Below, piece by piece: positions 8,003 through 16,080 of a stretch of DNA of 64,000 nucleotides. The stretch is taken from the NCBI RefSeq assembly GCF_030440515.1, contig NZ_CP076543.1, positions 1,674,001 through 1,738,000 on the forward strand, given 5' to 3'. The number at the start of each line of letters is the position of its first letter. The first letter of the stretch is position 1. Both the position numbers and the translations under genes were made by a program. This DNA is from Streptomyces xanthophaeus (GTDB taxonomy: Bacteria; Actinomycetota; Actinomycetes; Streptomycetales; Streptomycetaceae). Below the pieces are notes generated by a model that worked only from the letters and a program-made list of their open reading frames with translations, searched no databases and was not told the origin of the DNA.

Positions 8003-8328
8003 GCCCCACCACTGCCCGCACCGCCACCGCACCCCACGCGACCGCCGGCGCCCGCGCACCGGGCGCACCGCACTGGACACCGGCCCTCGAACGGGTCGGT
8101 CGACTCACCCCGCGCGAGCAGGAGACCTTCCTCCTGCTCGCCGAAGGGCTCTCGAACGGGACGATGGCCCAGCGGCTGCACGTGACCGAACGGACCGTGC
8201 GCGCACACGTCGCCGCCGTCATGGAAAAGCTCGAACTCTCCTCACGCCTGACCGTCTGCCTGGCTTCGTACGTGTTCTCCACGGAACACGCGGACGCCGG
8301 AACCGGCTCGGTCCGTAAAGAGTCCTGA
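7999..8328 (+). CDS. LuxR-type HTH regulator
   Basis: 109-aa protein consisting almost only of a LuxR/NarL C-terminal DNA-binding domain: LTPREQETFLLLAEGLSNGT, then MAQRLHVTERTVRAHVAAVM and EKLELSSRL, with no receiver or PAS part. The N-terminal 35 residues are Ala/Pro/Thr-rich and look disordered. GTG 7999 overlaps the stop of the lasso exporter (GTGA), so it is the last gene of the lasso operon. It also lies directly upstream of the lanthipeptide precursor. It could therefore couple expression of the two RiPP clusters; that is inference from position. Confidence 0.85.
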   Translation: MSPTTARTATAPHATAGARAPGAPHWTPALERVGRLTPREQETFLLLAEGLSNGTMAQRLHVTERTVRAHVAAVMEKLELSSRLTVCLASYVFSTEHADAGTGSVRKES

Positions 8329-8484
8329 AAAGGCTGTCCGTTCGGGATCCGGGTCCACGGCGAATACTGTCGCCACGGCCAATGGAACGGACGCACGGTG
8401 TTCGACACGATTTCCCTGGCGCCGGAAAAACCTCCGGAGCCCCCGACGAAGTGATTCGCCGGGAAGAATGACGAAAGGAAAGTC
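8329..8484 (+). promoter_or_regulatory. Upstream region of the lanthipeptide precursor
   Basis: 156 bp between the LuxR gene and the precursor, the most likely place for a lanthipeptide promoter. TTCGGG (8341-8346) and TACTGT (8365-8370) are 18 bp apart; the -10 fits TANNNT but the -35 is poor. The precursor ribosome-binding site is AAGGAAAG, 4-5 nt before ATG 8485. Local A+T is higher than in the flanking genes. Confidence 0.3.
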
Positions 8485-8670
8485 ATGTCTGACGCATTCG
8501 ACCTGGACGCCCGGATCTCCGCCCCCGCCGGCCCCACCGGCGAGCAGGCGCCCCCGCCGTCCATCTCCGGGATCGCCACCCGCACCGTCTGCACCCGGGT
8601 GACCTGCCAGGCCAGCAAGACCTGTGTCTGCACCTCGATCTGCACGGTCTTCTGCGTGGGCGGCAAGTAG
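8485..8670 (+). CDS. lanA: Class I lanthipeptide precursor, FxLD-type leader
   Basis: 61-aa precursor. The leader starts MSDAFDLDARIS; FDLD at residues 5-8 is the counterpart of the FNLD box that LanB and LanC recognise. After a Pro-rich joint (residues 22-25) the C-terminal 36 residues hold six Cys (36, 41, 47, 49, 53, 57) and eleven Ser/Thr (four Ser, seven Thr), so up to six thioether rings, leaving at least five possible dehydrated or reduced residues. It ends VGGK. The cleavage site is not clear: after the PPP run or after Arg33 are both possible, and no protease gene is in the cluster. Full LanB and LanC genes follow, separated by a strong hairpin. Confidence 0.88.
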   Translation: MSDAFDLDARISAPAGPTGEQAPPPSISGIATRTVCTRVTCQASKTCVCTSICTVFCVGGK

Positions 8671-8686
8671 CCACGGGCTAGTTCCC

Positions 8687-8725
8687 GACGGGTGCTGCCG
8701 TGGTCGAGACACGGCAGCACCCGTC
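8687..8725 (+). terminator. Perfect 16-bp hairpin between lanA and lanC
   Basis: GACGGGTGCTGCCGTG at 8687-8702 pairs without mismatch with CACGGCAGCACCCGTC at 8710-8725 around a 7-nt loop. It begins 16 nt after the precursor stop and ends 46 nt before lanC. There is no U-run, which is common in Streptomyces terminators. Such hairpins let most transcripts end after the precursor, or protect its mRNA, so that substrate is made in excess over modification enzymes. Confidence 0.75.
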
Positions 8726-8771
8726 GTCGCAGAGCGAGAGAAGCACGCCGAACAGACAGGGGCCGACCAGC

Positions 8772-10109
8772 ATGCACCTCACCCACCACGGTACCGAAGC
8801 CTGGGCCCGCGTGGCAGACGACGACCTCGTGAGCCGCGCGCGGACAGCCGTCCGGCAGGTTCTGAGGGAGACCGCGACCACCGCTCAGGTCGAGGACCTC
8901 GCGCTCCGCGCCGCCGAGCAGAGCGACACCACCGGCGCCTGGTACCCGCCCAGTCTGACCCACGGCCAGGCAGGTACCGCGCTGCTCCACCTGTACGCCG
9001 CCCGGGCCGGGCTCGGCGACCTGGACACGGCCTCCGGTCACATACGCGAGGCGGTCCTGTCGACCCAGACCGAACCTCTGCAGCACCACGGTCTGTTCGC
9101 CGGCACCAGCGGCCTCCTCCTCGCCCTCGCGGACGTCACCCGTGACGAGCCCCGCTTCCGCCCCAGCCTCGACCGGCTGACGGACCAGCTGGCCGAGCAG
9201 GTCCTCGCCGCGCCACCGCACCGCACCGAACGGGCCGTCAGCGACCTCGACTACGACCTCGTCACCGGCGCGGCCGGCACCCTCGCCCAGCTGAGCTCCG
9301 TCCCCGAGCCCTCCGAGCGGGCCGCCGAGGCCGCCGCCGTCCTCGCCGACCACCTCATCTGGCTCGCCGGACCCGCCGAGACCGCGGGCACCCCCCACCG
9401 CTGGCTCATCACGCCCCCGTACTACCCACCCGTCGGCGACTACCTCGCCAAGTACCCGCACGGGTACCTCAACCTCGGTCTCTCGCACGGCGTCCCCGGC
9501 ATCGCCGCGGCCCTCGCCGCCGCCTGGGCGGCGGGCAACCGCCGCCCAGGCCACCTGGAGGCCGTCACCGCCCTCAGCGGCTGGATCCGCGCACAGGCGG
9601 ACACCGACGCGCACGGCCCCCTGTGGAGCGACGGCACGCCCGTCGACGAACACGGCCACGAGGTCTCCGCCGGATGCGTGCACGACCGGATCGCCTGGTG
9701 CTACGGCACCTTCGGCGTCGCGGGCGCCCTCCTCACGGTCGCCGAGGCCACCCTCGACGACGAACTGCGCGCCGAAGCCGTCGGCGCCTTCGAGGGCGCG
9801 CTCGCCCGCCTCGGGGACCTCCGGCCACTGTCGCCGACCCTCTGCCACGGCCTCGCCGGACTGGTCATGCTGACACTGGAGTTCGCCCCCTGGAGCGCCG
9901 CCGCCCGCGAGCGGCTGCCGGAACTGGTCGGGGACCTCCTCGACCGCCACGAGCCGGACCGCCCGCTGGGGTTCGCCGACCTGGAGGAGCCCGGCAAACC
10001 CGTCGACGACCCGGGACTGCTCACCGGTGCCGCCGGCGTCGCGCTCACGCTGCTCGCCGCCACCGGCGACCGGCGGCCCGACTGGTTCCGCGCCTTCCTC
10101 GGCCGGTGA
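8772..10109 (+). CDS. lanC: Lanthionine synthetase C (cyclase)
   Basis: 445-aa LanC-fold cyclase that adds Cys thiols to Dha/Dhb to form lanthionine and methyllanthionine. Glycine-rich motifs of the double-barrel fold are visible (LTHGQAGTALL, GLFAGTSGLL, LGLSHGVPGIA). The zinc ligands are present: Cys in AWCYGTFG (about residue 310) and Cys-His in LCHGLAG (about 358). Length is as usual for LanC. It starts at ATG 8772 downstream of the precursor hairpin, and lanB follows after 5 nt. Confidence 0.93.
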   Translation: MHLTHHGTEAWARVADDDLVSRARTAVRQVLRETATTAQVEDLALRAAEQSDTTGAWYPPSLTHGQAGTALLHLYAARAGLGDLDTASGHIREAVLSTQTEPLQHHGLFAGTSGLLLALADVTRDEPRFRPSLDRLTDQLAEQVLAAPPHRTERAVSDLDYDLVTGAAGTLAQLSSVPEPSERAAEAAAVLADHLIWLAGPAETAGTPHRWLITPPYYPPVGDYLAKYPHGYLNLGLSHGVPGIAAALAAAWAAGNRRPGHLEAVTALSGWIRAQADTDAHGPLWSDGTPVDEHGHEVSAGCVHDRIAWCYGTFGVAGALLTVAEATLDDELRAEAVGAFEGALARLGDLRPLSPTLCHGLAGLVMLTLEFAPWSAAARERLPELVGDLLDRHEPDRPLGFADLEEPGKPVDDPGLLTGAAGVALTLLAATGDRRPDWFRAFLGR

Positions 10110-10114
10110 CGCCC

Positions 10115-13100
10115 ATGACCCCGTACGAGCCCGCCGGCTTCTTCCTCCTGCGCTCCCCCGCCCTGCCCGCCCGCACCTGGCTCGACGTGACCGCGGACCC
10201 CGACGACACCGCGCGGGCCCTCGTCGACCTCGCCCGCCGTCCCGACGTCACGCGCGCCCTGCTCATCGCCAGCGAGGACATGACGGACAGCCTCGACCGG
10301 ATCGGCGACCTCAGCGAGAAGCGCCTGCGCCGGCTGCACTCCGGGCTGCTGCGCTACGTCACGCGCATGGCGACCCGGCCCACGCCCTTCGGGGCCTTCT
10401 CCGGTGTGGCGATGGGCGAGTTCGGCCCCGCCACCACCGCCAGGCTCGGCCGGCCCGAGGAGCACCGGCTGCGCGTGCGCGCCGACATGGGCTGGCTGCT
10501 CGGGCTGATCAAACGCCTCGACGAGTCCGACGACCTGCTCCGCAGGCTCCGGCTCGTCCTCAACCCGATGGCGGACACGGCAGGCGACCGCGTGGTCCTG
10601 CCGCAGGCCGACAAGTACGGCCGGCACGACGCCCGCAGCGTGCGCATCCGGGCCACACCCGCCGTCGAGCTCGTCATGCGGACAGCCGCCACCCCCGTCC
10701 CGTACGAGCGGATCACCGCCGAACTCGCCGCCGCCTTCCCCGAGGTCACGGCCGAGACCGTCGAGGGCCTGGTCCGGCAGATGTGGGACCTCGGTTTCCT
10801 CATCAGCGACCTGAGGCCCCCGCAGACCGCGGAGCGGCCCGAACACCACGTCCTGAAGAGGCTCACCGGCATCCCCGCCGCGCAGGAGACGGCCGACCGG
10901 CTCGGCGCCGTCGCCGACCTCGCCGACCGGGCCGACGACACCGCCTCCCTGCGCCGGCTCGCCGCCGCACAGCAGGACCTCGTACCCGGACACGACGGCC
11001 GCTCCTACCAGGCCGACATGGCACTGCACCTGGACGATCCCGTCCTGAACGCCTCGATCGGCGAGGCGGCGGCCGAGGCCGTCGGCGTCCTGGTCCGCCT
11101 GAGCGCCGCCCACAGCACACGCAACCACCTGACCCGCTACCGCGAGGAATTCAGCGAACGCTACGGCGAGGGCACCCGCGTCCCGGTGCTCGGTCTGCTC
11201 AGCCCCGACACCGGGCTCGACGCCCCGCCGACCTACACCAACCCGCCGCGCAGCATCGAACTGCCGGGGGCGACACCCGAGCACACCGCCCGGCTGGACG
11301 CCCTGCTCGTCGAGTTCGCCCAGCAGGCCTGGTGGGACAAGTCCTTCGAGGTCGAGCTGACCGACGCCTGGCTGGAGCGCCTCGCCCCGCGCGGCCCGGT
11401 GCCCGACCCGCCGCCCGCCATGGAGGTCTACCTCCAGCTGCACGCCGCCGACCGCGCCGCCCTCGACCGGGGGGAGTGGCAGGCCGTCCTGCGCTACGAC
11501 AGCCTCACCTACGGCGGCCGCACCTTCGGGCGCTTCAGCGAGCTGCTGGGCGAGTCCGCCGCCGAGCGGCTGCGCGGGTACGCCCGCGCCGAGGAGGCGC
11601 TCTTCCCCGACGTCGCCTACGCGGAGCTCGCGTTCCTGCCCCCGTACGGCCGTGCGGCCAACATCACCCTGCGCCCCGCCGTCCGGCCGTACGAGATCCC
11701 CGTCAACACCACGCCGTCCGTCGGCCCGGACCAGGTCCTCCCCCTCGACGACATCCTCGTCGGCGTCAGCGGGGACCGGTTCCACCTGTGGTCCCGGAAA
11801 CTCGACCGGGAGGTCGTGGTCGCCCAGCACCACATGCTCAGCCCGACGATGGCGCCGAACGTGGCCCGGTTCCTGCTGGAGGCCTCCCAGGACGGCTGCG
11901 TCATGCCCTCCGGCTTCCACTGGGGCCCCGCCGAGGCGGCCCCCTTCCTGCCGCGCGTCACCCGCGGGCGGATCGTCCTGCGCCCCGCGCAGTGGCGGCT
12001 CACCAGAAGTCCCGCGGCCACGGACCCCGCGGGCGCGCACGGCAGGACCGGTCTCGCGGAGCCCGCAGCCGGCACACCGTCCGCGCACCCGCTCGACGAC
12101 CTCGACGGCTGGCGCCGGCGCTGGAACGTGCCCCGCCACGTGTATCTCGTCGAGTCCGACCAACGGCTGCTGCTGGACCTCGACCACCCCGCCTGCCGCG
12201 CCGAACTCCGTGCCGAGCTGGACGAGCGCGGTACCCTCGTCCTCCACGAGATGCTGCCGTCCTTCGACGGCATGTGGCTCCAGGACGGCGACGGCGAGCG
12301 CTACGCCGCCGAGGTCGTCGTCCCCGTCCTCGCCCGCGACGCGGTCCGCGCCACCCGCGCTCCCGTGCCGCGGCAAGGCCGCCCGGTGCCCGTGGAGCGC
12401 CATCTGCCCGGCGGTGCCTGGACGTTCCTCAAGGTCTACGCGGCCCCCGAGCGGCAGGACGAGATCATCGCCGGCCCGCTGCTCGACCTCGTCGCGGGAC
12501 TGGGCCGCGAAGGGCTCCTGGACCGCTGGTTCTACATCCGCTACGCAGACCCGTTCCCGCATCTGCGCCTGCGGGTCCGCGGCACCGACGCCGACCGTAT
12601 CCTCACCGAGGTCACCGCGTGGGGGCGCGATCTCGTCGCCCGCGGACTGGCCCTGGACATCGAACTCGCCGGCTACGCACCGGAGACGGCCCGCTACGGC
12701 GGCCCGGAGGTCTTCGACACGGCCGAGCGGCTCTTCACCGCCAACAGTGAAGCCACCGCCCTGCTGCTGTCGCGACAGCCCGACATCAGGCCCGAGTTCC
12801 TCGCCGTCGCCGCTCTGGACACCCTCCACGCCCAGTGGGGCATGCCGCCGGGCGGCGGGCGCATGCACCACGCCGGCGGCCACGACGAGGCCCACGTCCG
12901 GGACACCCGGACGCTGTTCCGCGAACACCGCGCCTACCTGTGCGAACTCCTCAGCCCGTGGGAGCGCGACCCCCACGAGGAAGGGCGGGCCCACCGGCTT
13001 CTCCTCCAGGAGACGTTCGCCGCGCAGGCACCCGCCGTCGCCGAGACGGCCGCAGCCGTCCGCGAGGCGGCCCGCCGTGGCCTCCTGGTCGGCTCCGAGG

Positions 13101-13249
13101 ACGCCATCCTCGCCAGCCTCGCGCACATGCAGATCAACCGGCTCCTCCCCATCGACCTCCAGCGGGAGGCCCGCAGCCACGCCCTGTGGGCCCATGTCCT
13201 GCGCGCCGTCCGGGGCCGCACGGCCGCGAAGGCCAGGGAGGGCCGATGA
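10115..13249 (+). CDS. lanB: Lantibiotic dehydratase, full length
   Basis: 1044-aa LanB with both halves in one chain. The N-terminal glutamylation domain (about residues 1-740) contains the hallmark RMATRPTPFGAFSGVA. The C-terminal elimination domain (about 770-1035) contains TFLKVYAAPERQDEII and WFYIRYADPFPHLRLR. It uses glutamyl-tRNA to activate and dehydrate Ser/Thr of the precursor. Full-length LanB places the cluster in class I, not in the split thiopeptide-like systems. It starts 5 nt after lanC and overlaps the ABC gene by ATGA, so lanC, lanB and the exporter form one translation-coupled unit. Confidence 0.94.
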   Translation: MTPYEPAGFFLLRSPALPARTWLDVTADPDDTARALVDLARRPDVTRALLIASEDMTDSLDRIGDLSEKRLRRLHSGLLRYVTRMATRPTPFGAFSGVAMGEFGPATTARLGRPEEHRLRVRADMGWLLGLIKRLDESDDLLRRLRLVLNPMADTAGDRVVLPQADKYGRHDARSVRIRATPAVELVMRTAATPVPYERITAELAAAFPEVTAETVEGLVRQMWDLGFLISDLRPPQTAERPEHHVLKRLTGIPAAQETADRLGAVADLADRADDTASLRRLAAAQQDLVPGHDGRSYQADMALHLDDPVLNASIGEAAAEAVGVLVRLSAAHSTRNHLTRYREEFSERYGEGTRVPVLGLLSPDTGLDAPPTYTNPPRSIELPGATPEHTARLDALLVEFAQQAWWDKSFEVELTDAWLERLAPRGPVPDPPPAMEVYLQLHAADRAALDRGEWQAVLRYDSLTYGGRTFGRFSELLGESAAERLRGYARAEEALFPDVAYAELAFLPPYGRAANITLRPAVRPYEIPVNTTPSVGPDQVLPLDDILVGVSGDRFHLWSRKLDREVVVAQHHMLSPTMAPNVARFLLEASQDGCVMPSGFHWGPAEAAPFLPRVTRGRIVLRPAQWRLTRSPAATDPAGAHGRTGLAEPAAGTPSAHPLDDLDGWRRRWNVPRHVYLVESDQRLLLDLDHPACRAELRAELDERGTLVLHEMLPSFDGMWLQDGDGERYAAEVVVPVLARDAVRATRAPVPRQGRPVPVERHLPGGAWTFLKVYAAPERQDEIIAGPLLDLVAGLGREGLLDRWFYIRYADPFPHLRLRVRGTDADRILTEVTAWGRDLVARGLALDIELAGYAPETARYGGPEVFDTAERLFTANSEATALLLSRQPDIRPEFLAVAALDTLHAQWGMPPGGGRMHHAGGHDEAHVRDTRTLFREHRAYLCELLSPWERDPHEEGRAHRLLLQETFAAQAPAVAETAAAVREAARRGLLVGSEDAILASLAHMQINRLLPIDLQREARSHALWAHVLRAVRGRTAAKAREGR

Positions 13250-15030
13250 TCTGGCTGCGCGTCAGCACGCTGTTCTGGCGGCTCAGCCCGCTGCGGGTGT
13301 CCGCCTTCACCGGCGTCTCCCTCCTCCTCGCCCTCATACCGGCCGCGCAGATCGGGCTGGTCGCCGCCGCCGTGCAGGGTGTGGCCGACGCCGTCACCGG
13401 CGACCGGGACGCCGGACGGGCCGCGCTCATGGCGGGCGCCGCCCTTCTCGGGGTGGGCCTCGCCAGCCATGTCCTGGGCACCTTCCTGCAGTACCTCGAC
13501 ACCCTCCTGCGGCTCGAACTCACCGCTCGCATCGGCGAATGGGTGATGCGCAAGGGCACCATGCTCGACCTCCAGCAGTACGAGGACGCCGAGGTCTACG
13601 ACCAGATGCAGCGCGCCTTCCAGGAGAGCAGCGGAGGCCGCGTCTACCAGGTCTTCACCCAGCTCCTGGAGGTCGCGAGGGAGTTGGTCACCCTGGTGAC
13701 CGTCAGCGTGGTGCTGTTCTCCTGGAGCCCCTGGATCGCCCTGGTGATCCTGCTCTCGCCCATGCCGTCGGTCGTCTCGTACATGCTCTTCAGCCACAGG
13801 GCGTACGAGATCGAGTACGACCGGACCGCCGACCGGCGACGCGCGTACTACTACCAGCACCTCGCCACCACCGACCACTCCTACAAGGAGGTCCGTCTCT
13901 TCCAGCTCGGCCCGCACCTGGTGGACCTCTACACCCGGCTCATCCGCACCTTCTTCGACGTCGACCGCCGCCTCGCCCGCAAGCAGTCCGTGCTCGGCGG
14001 CGTCCTCGGTCTCCTCAGCGTCGCCGCCTCCTCCGGCGCCGTGCTCTGGGCGATCCACACCACCACCCACGCCGGGCAGGTCGGCCAGCTCGCCGGCTAC
14101 CTCCAGGCCGTCGGATCGGTCCAGGTCTCCGCCCACGGCATGCTGCTCGGCGTCGCCGCTCTCTACAAGGACAGCCTGTTCCTCGGCAATCTCTTCGACT
14201 TCTTCGCCCTGCCCGAGCGCCGGATCAAGGGCGGCACCCGCCGGTTCCCGGAGACGCTCCGCAAAGGCATCGAGTTCCGCGACGTCCGCTTCGTCTACCC
14301 GGGTACCGGCCGTGTCGTCCTGGACGGCGTCAGCTTCACCCTGCCCGCGGGCGAATGCGTCGCGCTGGTGGGACAGAACGGCTCCGGCAAGACGACGCTG
14401 GTCAAGCTGCTCACCCGGCTCTACGAGCCGACGAGCGGCCAGATCTTCGTCGACGACGTCCCGATCGAGGAGTACGACCTCGACGACCTGCAACGCCACA
14501 TCGGCGTCATCTTCCAGGACTTCATCCGCTACGAGCTGCCCGTCCGCGACAACATCGGCTTCGGCAGCGTCGAGGACCGCGAGGACACCGGGCGCGTCGC
14601 CGAGGCGGCACGGGCCGCCGGCGCCGACGGGTTCGTCGAGACGCTGCCCCGTGGCTACGACACGACACTCGGCCGCCACTTCGAGGACGGCCACCAGCTG
14701 TCCGGCGGCCAGTGGCAGAAGATCGCCCTGAGCCGGGCCTTCATGCGCCGCGCTCCCGTCGTCGTCCTCGACGAGCCGACGGCCTCCATCGACGCGGAGG
14801 CGGAGGCGGAGATCTTCGGCCGGCTCAAGGACGTCGCCCGCGGCGCCACTTCCCTGGTCATCGCCCACCGCTTCGCCACGGTCCGGATGGCCGACCGGAT
14901 CGTCGTCCTGGAGGACGGCAAGGTCATCGAGCACGGCGTGCACCAAGACCTCCTGAGGGCCGACGGCGTCTACGCCCGGCTCTTCCGTATCCAGGCTTCG
15001 GGCTACCTGACCGAAGCCGCGTCCCCCTGA
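13246..15030 (+). CDS. lanT: ABC exporter of the lanthipeptide cluster
   Basis: 594-aa fused membrane/ATPase half-transporter. The first about 320 residues hold the membrane segments (for example FTGVSLLLALIPAAQIGLV). The ATPase domain has Walker A GQNGSGKTT (about residue 382), signature LSGGQWQK (about 485) and Walker B VVVLDEPTAS. There is no C39 peptidase domain, so the leader is probably removed by another protease, consistent with class I. It overlaps lanB by 4 nt and is followed 10 nt later by the LLM gene. Confidence 0.9.
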   Translation: MIWLRVSTLFWRLSPLRVSAFTGVSLLLALIPAAQIGLVAAAVQGVADAVTGDRDAGRAALMAGAALLGVGLASHVLGTFLQYLDTLLRLELTARIGEWVMRKGTMLDLQQYEDAEVYDQMQRAFQESSGGRVYQVFTQLLEVARELVTLVTVSVVLFSWSPWIALVILLSPMPSVVSYMLFSHRAYEIEYDRTADRRRAYYYQHLATTDHSYKEVRLFQLGPHLVDLYTRLIRTFFDVDRRLARKQSVLGGVLGLLSVAASSGAVLWAIHTTTHAGQVGQLAGYLQAVGSVQVSAHGMLLGVAALYKDSLFLGNLFDFFALPERRIKGGTRRFPETLRKGIEFRDVRFVYPGTGRVVLDGVSFTLPAGECVALVGQNGSGKTTLVKLLTRLYEPTSGQIFVDDVPIEEYDLDDLQRHIGVIFQDFIRYELPVRDNIGFGSVEDREDTGRVAEAARAAGADGFVETLPRGYDTTLGRHFEDGHQLSGGQWQKIALSRAFMRRAPVVVLDEPTASIDAEAEAEIFGRLKDVARGATSLVIAHRFATVRMADRIVVLEDGKVIEHGVHQDLLRADGVYARLFRIQASGYLTEAASP

Positions 15031-15040
15031 AGGCCGAGTG

Positions 15041-16006
15041 ATGCGCGTATCCGTCCTGTATCCCGCCATGCCGACGGACCCCCGGCACGTCGCCCCCTTC
15101 GCCGCGCTCGTCCGCGACGAAGGCGCGGACCGCCTCTGGCAGGGCCAGTCCCTCAGCGCCGACACCCAGCAGGTCTTCGCCTACCTGGCCGGCATGGGCT
15201 ACCGCATCCCGGTCGGGACCAGTGTCGCCCTCATGCCGCTGCGGCATCCGCTGGACGCGGCGATCCAGGCCCGCTCCCTGTCCGTCCTCACCGGACACCG
15301 CACGACTTTCGGACTCGGTCCCGCGACCCCCGACGTCGTCGCCGGACTGCACGGAAAGCCGTACGACAGCCCACGCGACGCCTGTGTGGAATACCTGACC
15401 GAGGTGCGGCGCCTGATCGGGACCGAGGACGGGGTCGCCGGGCCCGGCATCGGCGCCTCCATCGGTCTGCCGGGCCTGTCACATCCGGGGGTGGAGACCG
15501 GACTCGGTGTCCTCCGGCCGACGCTCGCGCGGGCCGCGGGCCGGGTGGCGGACGCGGCGATCAGCTGGATGACCCCGCCCGGCTACGTCCGCGACACCCT
15601 GCTGCCCGCCATGGCGAAGGGCGCGGCCGAGTCGGGCCGCCCGGTGCCCCGCATGGTCACCGTCGTGCACGCCGCCGTCGACCGCCCCGGGCGCCACGCC
15701 TACCGGCTCGCCTTCGCGGCGGCCCACGTCCACCTCGCCGGGCCGCACTACTGCGACATGCTGCGCCGCGCCGGCCTGCGCGTCCACCACAGCCGCCCGG
15801 GCCTCGGCGCCCGCACCCTCGTCGACTCCAGAGTCTTCCTCTACGGCACGCCCGGGAGCATCGCCGCACAGCTGGCCGAATACGATCGGGCGGGGGTGGA
15901 CGAAGTTGTCGTCAACGTCGCCGGAGTGTATTCCGAGCATGGCCGACCGGACGCCGTACGGGACCTCCAGGAGATCCTGGCGGCCTGCCGGGAGGCGACG
16001 AACTGA
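15041..16006 (+). CDS. Luciferase-like F420/flavin-dependent oxidoreductase (possible LanJ-type reductase)
   Basis: 321-aa protein of the luciferase-like monooxygenase superfamily, seen in the TIM-barrel pattern IPVGTSVALMPLRHPLDAAI, the RTTFGLGPATPDVV strand, and the late LAEYDRAGVDEVVVNVAG. Relatives mostly use F420H2 or FMNH2. An F420-dependent member of this fold (LxmJ in lexapeptide biosynthesis) reduces dehydroalanine to D-Ala, so in this operon a reductase acting on Dha/Dhb of the lanthipeptide is the best guess. An oxidative tailoring role is also possible. ATG 15041 follows the exporter stop by 10 nt. No key residue can be assigned from sequence alone. Confidence 0.8.
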   Translation: MRVSVLYPAMPTDPRHVAPFAALVRDEGADRLWQGQSLSADTQQVFAYLAGMGYRIPVGTSVALMPLRHPLDAAIQARSLSVLTGHRTTFGLGPATPDVVAGLHGKPYDSPRDACVEYLTEVRRLIGTEDGVAGPGIGASIGLPGLSHPGVETGLGVLRPTLARAAGRVADAAISWMTPPGYVRDTLLPAMAKGAAESGRPVPRMVTVVHAAVDRPGRHAYRLAFAAAHVHLAGPHYCDMLRRAGLRVHHSRPGLGARTLVDSRVFLYGTPGSIAAQLAEYDRAGVDEVVVNVAGVYSEHGRPDAVRDLQEILAACREATN

Positions 16007-16031
16007 CCCAGGAACGGGTGCGGTAGGCCGG

Positions 16032-16047
16032 GGCACGCCCGCGTGCC
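16032..16047 (+). terminator. Short hairpin after the lanthipeptide operon
   Basis: GGCACG (16032-16037) pairs with CGTGCC (16042-16047) around CCCG, 26 nt after the LLM stop and 33 nt before the next start. The stem has only 6 bp and no U-run follows, so this is a weak call for the operon end. Confidence 0.3.
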
Positions 16048-16080
16048 GCCTTCCCGCACGCGGTGAGGAGAGGCAAGACG

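Noticed and set aside
9701..13195. Very long open reverse-strand frame opposite lanB (over 1100 codons)
   Set aside because: It lies antisense to a gene with intact LanB motifs, has Gly/Glu/Val/Arg-dominated sequence without any domain, and is explained by third-position GC bias.
11652..15041. Second forward open frame across lanB and the exporter
   Set aside because: Out of frame with LanB and ABC motifs, Arg/Ser/Pro-rich, no start signal.
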